Source of the DNA: JBBDYG01 sp040901765
GTDB taxonomy: Bacteria; Planctomycetota; Planctomycetia; Pirellulales; Lacipirellulaceae
Direction of reading: 5' to 3'
DNA length: 64,000 bases
NCBI GenBank assembly: GCA_040901765.1
Contig: JBBDYG010000104.1
Span: 12,754 to 76,753 of the forward strand
Below the pieces are notes generated by a model, which searched no databases, was not told the DNA's origin, and saw only the letters and a program-made list of their open reading frames with translations. Below are positions 24,355 to 34,053 of this stretch, piece after piece (position 1 is the first letter of the stretch; the number at the start of each line of letters is the position of its first letter). The translations under genes were made by a program, and so were the position numbers.

Positions 24355-25086
24355 TTACGAACGTCCGCTGCTGCGGCCCAACTCATAGGCGATCAGCGCG
24401 CCGACGCCGATGAACGCGAACGACAGTAGCGAGAATTCGTCAGCCCGCGCCGGGGGCTTGTTCGACATGCCAGCCGGGGGACGTGCCGGCGCGACCATTT
24501 CGACTGCCTTTTCCACGACTTCATCTTCGGCCTCGGGCGCCTCAGCGGGCGGTTCCGCAGCAGCCTCATCCCCGGGCTCGCCCACGGTCGCGGCCGGGTC
24601 AGCCGGTGCCGCAACGTCAAGCGGTGCTGCCGGATCACCAGGCACTGCAGCATCACCAGGCACTGCCGGATCGTCCGTCGCAGCGGGGTCGGTGCCCGGG
24701 GTTTCCGGTTCAGCGGCCAGATCTTCAGCAGGCGGCGCGGCGTCCTCCGCAGGTTCCCTTGCAGGCGGTGTTGCATCAGGGGCGGGCCTGTCGCGAGGCA
24801 ACTTGATCTGGCTTCTTTCAACTTGGACCTGCAACATTTTCGTCGTCGCAAGCGTTGCACCGACAAAAGCGATGAGCGTGAGCGCCGCCGCGATCGCGCC
24901 GCACAGGTAGCAAGGCCCGGGCCTGTCCGATTTGGCCATAAGCCGCACGCCAAGGCCGGTCAGCACGCCGACGAACAGCGCCAGCCACGGGGCTTCCATC
25001 AGTGCAAAACCTTCGACGCCGATAATTAGGGCCGCGCCCAATAGGCCGCCGATGACCCCACCCGCCAACGCTTTCACGAGTCGCAT
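24355..25086 (-). CDS. Hypothetical membrane protein with Pro/Ala/Glu-rich linker
   Basis: 243 residues. Three N-terminal hydrophobic segments (LAGGVIGGLLGAALIIGVEG; MEAPWLALFVGVLTGLGV; CGAIAAALTLIAFVGATLA), then a disordered linker of about 100 residues with AVPGDPAAP-type repeats. A last membrane helix follows (LLSFAFIGVGALIAYELG). The architecture suggests an envelope protein with an extended domain between membrane anchors. Not recognised. The linker repeats make the DNA appear as long open frames on both strands; only this one fits a protein. Confidence 0.6.
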   Translation of the reverse strand: MRLVKALAGGVIGGLLGAALIIGVEGFALMEAPWLALFVGVLTGLGVRLMAKSDRPGPCYLCGAIAAALTLIAFVGATLATTKMLQVQVERSQIKLPRDRPAPDATPPAREPAEDAAPPAEDLAAEPETPGTDPAATDDPAVPGDAAVPGDPAAPLDVAAPADPAATVGEPGDEAAAEPPAEAPEAEDEVVEKAVEMVAPARPPAGMSNKPPARADEFSLLSFAFIGVGALIAYELGRSSGRS

Positions 25087-25266
25087 GATCCGCCCCTCGC
25101 ATAGAGAAAAGTGGTTGTCCGTAAAGGCCGGTCAACACGGTTCTTAGTCTAAACTCGCTGCCTCAAAATCGCAAGCAAGACTTCCCACGCCATCTTCAAT
25201 GCACCGTGGGCGAATTCGGCGCTTCAAGGTATAATCCGTGGTCCAAATGTAGCTTGAAGCCTGTTT

Positions 25267-25298
25267 CCCCAGCCCCTAGCCCCTAGCCCCTCGCCCCC
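25267..25298 (+). repeat. 7-bp repeats upstream of the leuB-like gene
   Basis: CAGCCCC TAGCCCC TAGCCCC TCGCCCC heptads ending 9 bp before ATG 25307. They occupy the place where a ribosome-binding site would be expected. Confidence 0.8.
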
Positions 25299-25306
25299 TT
25301 GTAATC

Positions 25307-26377
25307 ATGCCCAAAACTCACCATATCGCCGTCCTCGGCGGCGACGGCACCGGTCCCGAAGTCTCCGCCGAAGCCGTCAAGGTTCTCCAGGCCATCGCCA
25401 AGCTCGAAGGCTTCCAATTCGAGCTTACCCATCTCGATTGGGGCGGCGACCGCCTGCTCAAGACGGGCGAGGCCCTACCCGCCGACGGCCTCGAACAACT
25501 CCGCAAGTTCGACGCCATCCTGCTCGGCGCGGTCGGCCACCCCGACGTCGCCCCCGGCATCCTCGAACGCAAGCTGTTGCTCGATCTGCGATTCGGGCTG
25601 GACCAGTACATCAACCTCCGCCCCGTGAAACTTTTTCCAGGCGTCGAGACGCCGCTCAAGGACAAAGGCCCTGACGACATCGACTTCATCGTCGTCCGCG
25701 AAAACACCGAAGACCTTTACTGCGGCGCCGGCGGGTTCATGCACAAGGGCACGCCCAACGAAGTTGCCACGCAGACCGCAATCTACACCCGCCGCGGCTG
25801 CGAACGCTGCATCCGCTATGCCTTCGAGCTAACCCGCAAACGCAACAACCCCAAAGGCAAGAAGCTTACGCTAGTCGCCAAGACGAACGTCCTCACCATC
25901 GGCCACGACCTGTGGTGGCGCACCTTTCAGGAAGTCGCCAAGGAGTATCCCGACGTTGAGAAGGATTACAACCACGTCGACGCCTGCTGCATGTGGATCG
26001 TGAAGAACCCCGAATACTATGATGTGATCGTGACGACCAACATGTTTGGCGACATCATCACCGACCTTTCGGGCATCATCCAAGGGGGCATGGGCGTCGC
26101 CGCCGGCGGCAACATCAACCCCGAACCGGGCGGCGTGAGCATGTTCGAGCCGATGGGCGGCAGCGCTCCCAAGTACACCGGCACCGGCAAGATCAACCCG
26201 ATCGCCGCCATCAACGCCGCCAGCATGTTGCTCGATCAACTTGGCGAAACCAAAGCCGGCCAGCGTGTGATGCAGGCCATCATGAAAGTGACCGCCTCGA
26301 AGATGAAGAGCCAAGCAGCGGGCAAAATGGGCTTTACAACGAGCCAGGTGGGACATTTGGTAGTGGAGGCCTTATAA
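25307..26377 (+). CDS. leuB: 3-isopropylmalate dehydrogenase-type enzyme
   Basis: 356 residues, full length for the isocitrate/isopropylmalate dehydrogenase family. It performs NAD-dependent oxidative decarboxylation of a 2-alkylmalate, in leucine synthesis if the assignment is right. Motifs are AVLGGDGTGPEV at the N terminus, LLLDLRFGLDQYINLRPVK near residue 90-105 (substrate-loop Arg residues), VRENTEDLY near 125, TNMFGDIITDLSG near 243-255, and GGSAPKYTGTGKINP. Related homoisocitrate or D-malate dehydrogenases cannot be excluded without comparison. No other leu gene is adjacent. Confidence 0.8.
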   Translation: MPKTHHIAVLGGDGTGPEVSAEAVKVLQAIAKLEGFQFELTHLDWGGDRLLKTGEALPADGLEQLRKFDAILLGAVGHPDVAPGILERKLLLDLRFGLDQYINLRPVKLFPGVETPLKDKGPDDIDFIVVRENTEDLYCGAGGFMHKGTPNEVATQTAIYTRRGCERCIRYAFELTRKRNNPKGKKLTLVAKTNVLTIGHDLWWRTFQEVAKEYPDVEKDYNHVDACCMWIVKNPEYYDVIVTTNMFGDIITDLSGIIQGGMGVAAGGNINPEPGGVSMFEPMGGSAPKYTGTGKINPIAAINAASMLLDQLGETKAGQRVMQAIMKVTASKMKSQAAGKMGFTTSQVGHLVVEAL

Positions 26378-26389
26378 TGGCCCACCTGC

Positions 26390-27091
26390 TCACCTCACGC
26401 GGCCTCTTTGCCGTGTCACATTTCGCGCGATCCACATTAGGGTGAGCGAGCCTAGCAACGCCATCGTCCGCGGCTCAGGCACGGCCGTGAACACCCGCAA
26501 CTGATCTATGTACTCAGTTGCGCCCCAGTTGAGCGACAACGTCAATCGGTTCGGCGAGATCTCGGCCGAATCTGATACCCCAGCGCCGATTGCGCCAAAC
26601 TCGAAGTCGCGGAAGATAGGATTTGCAGCCGTCGGATAGATGGTTCCCGGCGCACCATACGCATCGGTGGCATTGAGCGTGTCGAGGCGGAACACCATGC
26701 CGATGATCGGGCGATGGAAGGTCACCGACCCGCTAACGCGAACTGGTGTAAACGGCGTGCCGACAGGATCGAAATGGAGGAGATGAACATCAACCAATGC
26801 CCCGGACGCCAATATTCCACCGGTCAAATCACTTAGCTGGCCATATCTGCCCGGCGTCCCATCTGCATCGAGCGTCACGGAATTCGGCAGCACAAAATTC
26901 TCGCGTTCCTGAATCAACGCGATCGTCGTGTCATTTTCAAATGCATTACGAATCAGCGATGCCGGCGCTGGCGTGGTGACGACAGCGCCGGATGTGATTG
27001 AACCTGACGCGGCCCTTGAAACCGCCGTAGACACGCATACGCACAACGTGAGGGAAATCTTCAAGCATGCCAAAGTAATGCAGATTTTCAT
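26390..27091 (-). CDS. PEP-CTERM sorting-signal protein
   Basis: 233 residues with a GGAGGTT site before ATG 27091. N-terminal signal peptide (LACLKISLTLCVCVSTAVS). The C terminus is the sorting signal VPEPRTMALLGSLTLMWIAR followed by RNVTRQRGR (VPEP, hydrophobic helix, basic tail). The middle is a beta-rich secreted domain (VSGSVTFHRPIIGMVFRLDT) of unknown role. Likely processed by an exosortase and released or anchored at the surface. Confidence 0.85.
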   Translation of the reverse strand: MKICITLACLKISLTLCVCVSTAVSRAASGSITSGAVVTTPAPASLIRNAFENDTTIALIQERENFVLPNSVTLDADGTPGRYGQLSDLTGGILASGALVDVHLLHFDPVGTPFTPVRVSGSVTFHRPIIGMVFRLDTLNATDAYGAPGTIYPTAANPIFRDFEFGAIGAGVSDSAEISPNRLTLSLNWGATEYIDQLRVFTAVPEPRTMALLGSLTLMWIARNVTRQRGRVR

Positions 27092-27857
27092 GGGATTGAA
27101 CCTCCGAAAAGATGAGGAGAAAATCTATAAGTGAATAAAGACGCATGGGTCGCAATGGCCGGAACAGCATTATCGAGCAGCACCCGCAACGAACAATACG
27201 CGAGATTTACGCCATTCTAGTCTGATACTACGACCACCGCGACGTGTTCGACGCCGAATTAGCGGCAGATTCCCATTTCGCTTAGCCGCGGAGCGGTGCC
27301 ATTGCTTAGCCGCGCGGCCTAAACCCGCGGAACGCGGTCCACAAGAATTCTTCCAGCCGCGAGCGGCGGCATTACTCCGCCATCCCCATCTGCCGCAGGT
27401 GGTTCGCTTGACCGCTGTGAACTCACTTCCTAGAGTGAATCAAGCGCCTTGCTTCGCTGGCACTTCGTGCTTCTGAGTTGGCGGAACCTGCTCAAGAAAC
27501 TTTTATCGTCATTGGCCTGCGGCTTGCCGCTTCGTGGACCACGCGATCGATCAGCTTGGGTCAGACGCCCTTTGGGCACAAATTTCTACGGAGAAACGAT
27601 AGCCCGGCTTACAATACAATCCTCGCACCATCGTTAGACGCCGTACATTCCGAATTTGCGACCCTCGGTGGGCTTGGGACAGTCTGGCCGGGGTGGTTCG
27701 TCCAGGGTGCTGCATGAAAGCAGCGAAGTTTCGAGCCGTTTTCCGCAGTCCCACCGTTTCGCCGACCCGCTCCCAAGCTATATCTTAGAATTAGGCCACG
27801 CGGATCCCCGCCTACTAGCGGCCAGTTGTCCCCTTCGGATTTCGGAGAAGTTTCGGC
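27092..27857. other. Intergenic region with TTAGCCGCG repeats
   Basis: 766 bp between divergent genes. It includes 27280-27338, where TTAGCCGCG occurs twice with GCGG-rich palindromic surroundings (same family as 12223, 38921, 41682). No frame looks protein-like. Promoters of the PEP-CTERM gene and the polymerase gene should be here. Confidence 0.5.
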
Positions 27858-29231
27858 ATGTCCGACGAGAGAATCCTCATCCCATTTGGCTACGCGTTCA
27901 TTGGCGTGCTGCTAGTGATGATTCTGGTGCCGTATTTGCGTCGCAAATCGGACCTACTGACCGCATGGAACTTTTTCTTAGTGGGTGCCATCAACTTCGT
28001 CGGCTTGGCCGCGCTCAAAGCAGCTTACTCCAGCCACGAATTCCGGATCCTTGCTTACGAGCGCCGCGACTACGAATTGTACATTATCGGCGCGATTACT
28101 TTTTTCGTCACACTGACGCTGGCATATTACTGGCTCAAATTTCCGAGAAAACTCGCCGGGCGACTATTTCGGAAATGGCCGCCGGTTTCCACCAGTGTTC
28201 TCTACGTGATGATCGCGATGTCCTTGGGGATGGCGGTCCTCCCTTTGCTTCCCATCCGCATCCCGGGTGTGAGCCAAGTCATTTACCACCTTGGCAACAA
28301 GGGGATCGTGGTCGCCGTCGCGATGGCGTTCGCAGCATGGTTCAAGGAGAAAAACAACCCGGTCCTCTTGGGAACTCTCCTTGGCGTACTGCTGTTCTCG
28401 GCAGTTCTGGCGGTGATGGCAGGGGGAGGCAGAAGAACGTTGCTCAGCGTCGGCACGACGATACCCATCTGCGCTTATTGGTTCTGGCTACGCTACAAGG
28501 GCCCGTGGACCAATCTCGCCCTGTTCGGATCGGCCGCGGTATTTGGCATCCTGTTGCTGGCAGCCTATAGCGCCGTTCGTCACTTTGATCGACGTGGCGA
28601 GATGAAGGAGCGATCGATGGCCAACTCCTTTGAGGCTCTGAGGGAGTTGCCCTCTAAACTGTTCTCGTCCAATGTTGAAGGTCTAATGGGGCAGAATGCG
28701 GCCCAGACCTCTTTAGCAGCGATCCATCTCTATACCAACAACCTTGACCCAGAACCATTTCACTCGGTCGTCTTTGTTTCCACCAACTTTATTCCGCGCG
28801 CGATGTGGGAAGAAAAGCCGATGGGGTTGGGCTACACGCTACCCAAGTCGGCGCGAGTCCACGGCACGCGAGCAACCTGGGGACCTGGCATCGTGGGGCA
28901 TGGATTCCATGAAGGAGGCTTGCACATGCTCGTCTTCTACGGAATCCTGGCCGGAGTCGCGCTGCGTTTCCTCGACGAGCTACTCGTCCGGCAATCAACC
29001 AATCCTTACTTGCTTGCGATGTTTTCCGCCATGTCTGCCCACATCATCGGCTGGACGCGTGGCGACATCGGTACGTTTACGATTCAGATTGTTTCTTGCC
29101 TTATCGCGATTCAATTCTTCGCGATCGTTGCGAAGCTAGTGTTTGGAGTCGGGGTCATTTATCCCAGGACCGACGGCGCGCAGTTCGTCAACCAAAACCT
29201 GTTCAGTGCGACTTTGAAGGGTAGCGAATAG
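27858..29231 (+). CDS. Polytopic membrane protein, O-antigen polymerase (Wzy)-like
   Basis: 457 residues with about ten hydrophobic segments, starting FGYAFIGVLLVMILVPYL. A large loop in the last third carries NFIPRAMWEEKPMGLGYTLP and GIVGHGFHEGGLHMLVFYG, which resembles the periplasmic loop of oligosaccharide-repeat-unit polymerases. ATG 27858 follows GGAGAAG. A sulfotransferase gene is convergent downstream, consistent with a surface polysaccharide locus. Assignment is from topology and loop pattern, so moderate. Confidence 0.65.
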   Translation: MSDERILIPFGYAFIGVLLVMILVPYLRRKSDLLTAWNFFLVGAINFVGLAALKAAYSSHEFRILAYERRDYELYIIGAITFFVTLTLAYYWLKFPRKLAGRLFRKWPPVSTSVLYVMIAMSLGMAVLPLLPIRIPGVSQVIYHLGNKGIVVAVAMAFAAWFKEKNNPVLLGTLLGVLLFSAVLAVMAGGGRRTLLSVGTTIPICAYWFWLRYKGPWTNLALFGSAAVFGILLLAAYSAVRHFDRRGEMKERSMANSFEALRELPSKLFSSNVEGLMGQNAAQTSLAAIHLYTNNLDPEPFHSVVFVSTNFIPRAMWEEKPMGLGYTLPKSARVHGTRATWGPGIVGHGFHEGGLHMLVFYGILAGVALRFLDELLVRQSTNPYLLAMFSAMSAHIIGWTRGDIGTFTIQIVSCLIAIQFFAIVAKLVFGVGVIYPRTDGAQFVNQNLFSATLKGSE

Positions 29232-29517
29232 AGTTCGTCTCGCTTCGGGAACGGGGCACCTTCTAGTTCTCTGAACGACGGAGCTTGCAGAGGAGCGTCG
29301 CCGACCGATCGGGGCGCCGAATCCATCGCGCCGCTTGACTAGCAGCGGCGACTTCAGCAATCGCAGTGGACCGCGGAAAAGCTGTAACTGCCGCTACCTT
29401 GGGGGTCGCGAACGGATAAACTCCCTAGGGTTTCAAGCAACGTCGAAGCGATGCCAAGAATCCCCCCGGATTGCTGACGTGCTCCATCACCATACATTTG
29501 GTCAAGTCATTCATAGT

Positions 29518-30483
29518 TCACGACTTCAGTTCCCCGTCGATCATGCATACACCTTCGTTCGACCTCGAAGGAATTGTTCGTGACGCTGACTCACTCCTCT
29601 TCCAATGCGACAAGTCCCGCCCCAGCCTCTCCTCGAGTCGCTCAATATCTGGTTCGAACTTCTCCTGCAGCGTTTGTGTCAGTTCGGCGGAAATCTCGGG
29701 TGGGCCGGCCGGAAACAGCGGCCGCAATACGAATCGATCGATCGCCATCGCTCCGACTCGACACGGCGTCGCCAAAAGCCCGCGGCGGCCATACGTGTAC
29801 GCCCGATCGTTTCCGTAGCCCCGAGAGGCCCGCTCCATCCAGACCCGCATCCGCAACCGCGGCAACGAGTAAATCGCTTGCATCGGCCGGCCGCCCGAGG
29901 CCTTGGGCTGGAAGCGTTCATCGACACCGATCACTCGGTACAGCCGCGCTAGCTCTGCCGCCTGATTTCGCTTCAAGTCGTCCAGCAGCACCACGGTGAT
30001 CTGCTCACGATCCAGCGTCCGGATGTAACGTTCCAGGTGCTGCCCGTACATGCTGAAATCGAGAATCTCGTGGGCTCGCGGATACTTCTCGTATTCGCCC
30101 GCGAGCAGTTTCCGCAGGCCCACTTCCGCGTTGGCGATCGGAATAAACCCGCTCGCCATATAATGAAAGTAACCGGAAATCGTCCGTTCCAGCGGTTTCC
30201 GCAGCACGGCGATAAGCTTCACCGCCGGTAGATGCTTCTTGAGCCGCTCGGGGCACTCGGGGCACCCGAGCACGTTGGGCCTTTTCACGCCGATCTTTTG
30301 GCCGGGCCTTGCGGCCGCAAAGTTCGATTCGAACTGCTCGAGCCGGCTTTCCGCATAGAACGGATCTTCAAAAAACGCGATCTCCGCTGCCGGCATAAAC
30401 ACCTCCGGATGCTCGCGCAGGCACTCCAGCAGGTAGGTTGAACCTGCTTTCTGGGCGCCGATAACGAAAAAGTCGGGGAGCAT
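29518..30483 (-). CDS. Sulfotransferase
   Basis: 321 residues from MLPDFFVIGAQKAGSTYL. It transfers sulfonate from PAPS to a carbohydrate or similar acceptor. The 5'-phosphosulfate loop is GAQKAGSTYL at the N terminus; the 3'-phosphate site is VLRKPLERTISGYFHY near residue 95-110. An in-frame start at 30570 adds 29 residues of basic sequence not typical of the family. Neither start has a strong ribosome-binding site, so the start is uncertain. Pairs with the Wzy-like gene as possible exopolysaccharide genes. Confidence 0.82.
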   Translation of the reverse strand: MLPDFFVIGAQKAGSTYLLECLREHPEVFMPAAEIAFFEDPFYAESRLEQFESNFAAARPGQKIGVKRPNVLGCPECPERLKKHLPAVKLIAVLRKPLERTISGYFHYMASGFIPIANAEVGLRKLLAGEYEKYPRAHEILDFSMYGQHLERYIRTLDREQITVVLLDDLKRNQAAELARLYRVIGVDERFQPKASGGRPMQAIYSLPRLRMRVWMERASRGYGNDRAYTYGRRGLLATPCRVGAMAIDRFVLRPLFPAGPPEISAELTQTLQEKFEPDIERLEERLGRDLSHWKRSESASRTIPSRSNEGVCMIDGELKS

Positions 30484-30781
30484 CGCGTTGGCCCGCGCGG
30501 GCGTCAGGATTCCAGAGTTGCGGACGAGCAGCAGCCGCGCATTGGTGGCACACCCACGTCCTCGTGGCATGTGAATTCGCTCACTCCGACCCGCCGTGCC
30601 TTTGATCCGGTTCAGTTAATCATAGCCCTTGGCCCCCCTGCCTAGCCAGTGAATCACCGCTTGATTTGGCCCTCCGATTCAGAACTTTGCATTTTCCCCG
30701 TTTTTCCGGCACAATGAGACACGCCCCTTCCCGCCGCTCGCGGCTTAGCGTGCCTTCGCCTTGTGTTAAGGAACCTGACCA

Positions 30782-31585
30782 ATGCCCGCTCACTCCCAAT
30801 CCCGCTCCCGTGCCGACGTTGCCGCGATCCTGCTGATCGCCTTCATGCTCGCCGCCCTCCTCGCGCCCGCGCTGGCAGGCTCCAACGCCAAGGGCGACAA
30901 GAATCAGTGCATCCGCCGCATGAGAGACCTCGCAGTCGCCCTCCAGAATGCCCACGACACTTACGGCAGTTTCCCACTTGCCTCGACTCAACCCTTCGAC
31001 CATTCACCGGGGACCGCCGGCGAAAAACCTAGCGGATACAGTTGGCTCACTCGCTTACTCCCCTTCATGGAGCAGCAGGTTCTCTACAATCATCTCGCCG
31101 ACAGCGGTCGCTCCAATAAACTTCGTATTCCGCCGTTCGAGCCAGTCGTAATGACAATCGACGAAAAGTCCAACCTCGCCGTGATGGCGGAGCCAGTGCC
31201 GGAGTTCATCTGCCCGAACTTCGCCGGTTCGACCATCGCCGACTCCGTTCCCGAGTATGCCGCTCTTCCGGAAGACGCCCGTCCCGCCATCACCAGCTAC
31301 CACGCCACCGCCGGTTCCGATTTCATGAATGCCGACGGCCTCGGCCGCATGTTGCTGCCGGAGCAAATTGACAAAGTGGCCTATGAAGGCAATGGCGTCA
31401 TCGTCTTTCCCGGCAAAGTCGGCGACAAACTCATGAAAAAGGGGATCGGCCTACGAAACATCCCCGATGGCACTTCCAACACGCTTCAGTTCGTCGAGAG
31501 CAATGAAAGCGCCTACGCCGCCTGGATCGACGGCCAAACCACCTGGGTCGTGTCCGCCTGGCCTAGCAATCCCGATGTGCGATAG
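30782..31585 (+). CDS. DUF1559 domain protein, variant
   Basis: 267 residues. AAGGAA precedes ATG 30782. One N-terminal membrane segment (VAAILLIAFMLAALLAPALA) replaces the usual prepilin helix. Then come the DUF1559 hallmarks: NQCIRRMRDLAVALQNAHDTYGSFP, WLTRLLPFMEQQVLYN, and IPDGTSNTLQFVESNE near the end. Planctomycete DUF1559 proteins are pseudopilin-like envelope proteins of unknown function. It ends just after VVSAWPSNPDVR, shorter than typical. A small inverted repeat (CTTTCGGAC/GTCCGAAAG) follows the stop. Confidence 0.8.
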   Translation: MPAHSQSRSRADVAAILLIAFMLAALLAPALAGSNAKGDKNQCIRRMRDLAVALQNAHDTYGSFPLASTQPFDHSPGTAGEKPSGYSWLTRLLPFMEQQVLYNHLADSGRSNKLRIPPFEPVVMTIDEKSNLAVMAEPVPEFICPNFAGSTIADSVPEYAALPEDARPAITSYHATAGSDFMNADGLGRMLLPEQIDKVAYEGNGVIVFPGKVGDKLMKKGIGLRNIPDGTSNTLQFVESNESAYAAWIDGQTTWVVSAWPSNPDVR

Positions 31586-31844
31586 CTCAGGACTTTCGGA
31601 CAGCGGCGGGGGCCGGATAATGGTCCCTCTAGGAGGTCCGAAAGATGAGGGAAACTCTCCAGCGAGCTAGGCGCAGACGGAGCGAGGCCTATCATAACGG
31701 GTGGTAATTCAAAGATAGAATCGGTTCGCGGATCTCGCCCATACGGAAAGTGTCCGCCTGCGAGGACTAAGCTCCAGTTCGCGCCGCTTGCCGACCGTCG
31801 AGGTTTATCGCAATTCACATCATCTTCGTGTGCAAGGGATGACC

Positions 31845-32849
31845 ATGAAACGCACATCTCCCTCTTTGCGTTCGAGTACGAAGCGAGTCAACGCTTTTAC
31901 CTTGGTAGAATTGCTGGTAGTGATTGCGATCATCGGCATCCTTGTAGCCCTGCTGTTGCCCGCCGTGCAGGCGGCGCGAGAAGCGTCGCGGCGATCGCAA
32001 TGTATGAATAACCTGAAGCAGATTAGCCTCGCCGCGCAAAACTTTGAATCGACGAACCGGCACTTTCCCCATGGCACCTACAACTGGATCGACATGTACG
32101 GAGGCGGGCCAATGGGACCGCTGGCACAAGACCGTCGATGCTGGATGCACGACTTGTGGCCCTTTTTGGAGGAAACGTCAATCTATGCACAATTCGATTC
32201 CTTCATGCGCAAGAATGGGAACAGTGCATTGGGTTTCCCTGGATTGGATACGGTAATCGCTTCGGCCATGTGTCCATCCGACTCGCTGTCACCGAAAATT
32301 CATTCCTTCTGGGGTGGGTTAAACGGACAGCCGAATCAAGGTTTCTCAGGCAACTATGTCGCGTGTGCGGGGAGCCAGTACTTTAACAGGCCGTTGCCTG
32401 GCGACTCCTACAGTGGCGCCGAATCGAGTGCGCACCAGGACGGCGTTTATTTTGCGCTTTCTGAAGTTGCTCCTGCGGATGTGACCGACGGGCTCTCTAA
32501 AACGTTCGCCTTTACTGAGATCAAACTGGTGCAAGATACGGACTCGCACGACATTCGTGGTCGGTATCACAATCCGACGCATGGCGGCGTGATGTTTACA
32601 ACGCTCTACCCGCCCAACACGCCCCGCCCCGACCGTTTTAACTGGTGCGCCCTCAAGCCGCCGGCCGATGCACCGTGCATCCAAACGGCAACGGACATGC
32701 AACTCGCGGCGCGCAGCTACCACAGCGGCGGCGTCGTCAATGCGGCCCGGATAGACGGCTCGGTCGCTTCAATTCCGGAAGGGATTGATGTCGTAGTCTA
32801 CAACGCGCTAGGGAGTCGAAACGGAGGTGAAAGTGTCGGGACCGAATAA
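31845..32849 (+). CDS. DUF1559 protein with type IV prepilin-like N terminus
   Basis: 334 residues. AAGGG lies 6 bases before ATG 31845. The prepilin signal is NAFTLVELLVVIAIIGILVALL with cleavage expected before Phe, then PAVQAAREASRRSQCMNNLK. The DUF1559 body is typical (FESTNRHFPHGTYNW; LWPFLEETSIYAQF; DGLSKTFAFTEIKL) and so is the end SYHSGGVVNAARIDGSV...VYNALGSRNGGE. Likely assembled in or on the envelope by a pseudopilus machine. The downstream lipoprotein gene overlaps its 3' end, a common planctomycete pairing. Confidence 0.92.
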   Translation: MKRTSPSLRSSTKRVNAFTLVELLVVIAIIGILVALLLPAVQAAREASRRSQCMNNLKQISLAAQNFESTNRHFPHGTYNWIDMYGGGPMGPLAQDRRCWMHDLWPFLEETSIYAQFDSFMRKNGNSALGFPGLDTVIASAMCPSDSLSPKIHSFWGGLNGQPNQGFSGNYVACAGSQYFNRPLPGDSYSGAESSAHQDGVYFALSEVAPADVTDGLSKTFAFTEIKLVQDTDSHDIRGRYHNPTHGGVMFTTLYPPNTPRPDRFNWCALKPPADAPCIQTATDMQLAARSYHSGGVVNAARIDGSVASIPEGIDVVVYNALGSRNGGESVGTE

Positions 32850-33261
32850 GCTTTCTGCTGGATGTTGGAGATTCATCGGCCTCGCGACCGCGTTCCCCTT
32901 CTTCGTTCTTGTGGTAAGCGGTTGCGGACCCGGTGACGGAAAAGTGTTGGTCACCGGGGTGGTCACGTTCGATGGGAATCCGATGCCGAATGGCTATGTG
33001 ATATTCACTCCGGAAGGCGGAGGGACGCCGGTTGCAGGTTCCATTCTCGACGGTAACTTTGCGTTTTCGGCACCCCCTGGAATACATCGCGTCGAGATTG
33101 AAGCGTCCCGATTTGTGGGTCCAAAAAACCCTATCATGGGGCTGCAAGCCCGCGAGCAGTATGTGCCTTCTCGCTACAACTCCGCATCGACGTTGAGTCA
33201 AGAGGTGAAGCCTCAAGGTACAAACGTCTGCGACTTTACACTGTCCTCAGAGGCCCGGTGA
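32833..33261 (+). CDS. Transthyretin-like lipoprotein
   Basis: About 142 residues from GTG 32833, which has GGAGGT 4 bases upstream; a GTG at 32827 would overlap that site. Lipobox VVSGC after a hydrophobic helix (IGLATAFPFFVLVVSGC), so it is lipid-anchored. The mature part is a small beta sandwich (GVVTFDGNPMPNGYVIFTPE; GSILDGNFAFSAPPGIHRVE) of the carboxypeptidase-regulatory/transthyretin type that follows many planctomycete DUF1559 genes. Overlaps the DUF1559 gene by 17 bases, implying coupling. Confidence 0.8.
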   Translation: MSGPNKLSAGCWRFIGLATAFPFFVLVVSGCGPGDGKVLVTGVVTFDGNPMPNGYVIFTPEGGGTPVAGSILDGNFAFSAPPGIHRVEIEASRFVGPKNPIMGLQAREQYVPSRYNSASTLSQEVKPQGTNVCDFTLSSEAR

Positions 33262-33470
33262 AAGCCGGATCGCGTTCTTGCTTAAGACGAGAAACACGGG
33301 GTACTAGGCGTTTCAAGGCCATCGACATGCAGGTACGGTCAAGATTTTTTTAATCCGGAGCAGTGCGCATCGGGGAACTCGAAAAAGATCGGCACGATAG
33401 CACGACCGGCCATGGTGCAATGTTATTGACCAGAGCTTTCCAATAGCTGTTGCCATCAGGCTACTCAAGA

Positions 33471-33592
33471 TCACCCCCCCATCTCCCGCGCCATCTCCCG
33501 CCCCTGCAACCACAACCACACGTCTTTCTCCGGCACATCCTTCTCCTGCCCCGGCAGCGAATAGTAATACTCGCCCATGTCGCAGCGGCGGG
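33471..33592 (-). pseudogene. Duplicated 3' end of the RepA-like ATPase gene
   Basis: 122 bp matching 34741-34859 with six substitutions and a 3-base C insertion. It encodes MGEYYYSLPGQEKDVPE and the REMAREMG ending followed by a stop. It has no start or ATPase domain. Together with the parent copy it flanks 1148 bp that hold the cloverleaf repeat and a broken HhH-GPD gene. Confidence 0.85.
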
Positions 33593-33658
33593 TGCCTGGG
33601 GTCGCAGCGCAGCGAAGCCCCCAGCGAACCCTGATAACGCTCTTTTGCGTCGTTGCAA

Positions 33659-33872
33659 TCCAAGCTGAAGGCTTGGCAGCCATTAGCCGGTGGTAAGCGC
33701 AAGCGCCACCACCGGAACATGAAGCGCCAACAAGCAGCACCCCGGCAGGGGTGCCAGCAACTTTTTTGCACCGACTTGCTGCGACCCCTGCCGGGGTCAT
33801 GTGTGCGATCAATTCCCTTCCCGGTGGTGCGCTGCGACCACCGGCTAATGGCTGCCATCCCTCCGGGATGAA
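33659..33872. repeat. Cloverleaf palindromic repeat, copy 2
   Basis: 214-bp relative of 24042-24258. The core arms AGCCATTAGCCGG/CCGGCTAATGGCT are identical. Outer stem-loops are exchanged relative to copy 1 (AAGC/GCTT type on the left, ATCCCTCCGGGAT on the right), and inner stems differ but remain paired (CCGGTGGT...ACCACCGG). This suggests selection for folding. Confidence 0.8.
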
Positions 33873-34053
33873 GAGCGCGGAATGATGCCTAACTTCCCCC
33901 ACAAAGCCGCGACCGCTGGTCGCGATTATCCCCCGCCTCGGCAGCGACAACACTTCTAAGGTTGGCACGCAAGCAGTCTTAGAACGATAATGAGTCACCC
34001 GAGGTATTCTTTCCCAATTGCGCCGACGACCAAATATGCAAAGGAATCACCGG

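Noticed and set aside
24410..24910. 166-aa plus-strand Gly/Ala/Ser-rich frame
   Set aside because: Mirror of the Pro/Ala-rich linker of the minus-strand membrane protein.
27656..28570. 304-aa frame overlapping the Wzy-like gene
   Set aside because: Out of frame with a protein that has clear membrane helices and a ribosome-binding site; composition is Arg/Ser/His-rich.
33653..33998. Short frames over the cloverleaf repeat
   Set aside because: They translate hairpin arms (for example QGCQQLFCTDLLRPLPG) and are not conserved between the two copies.
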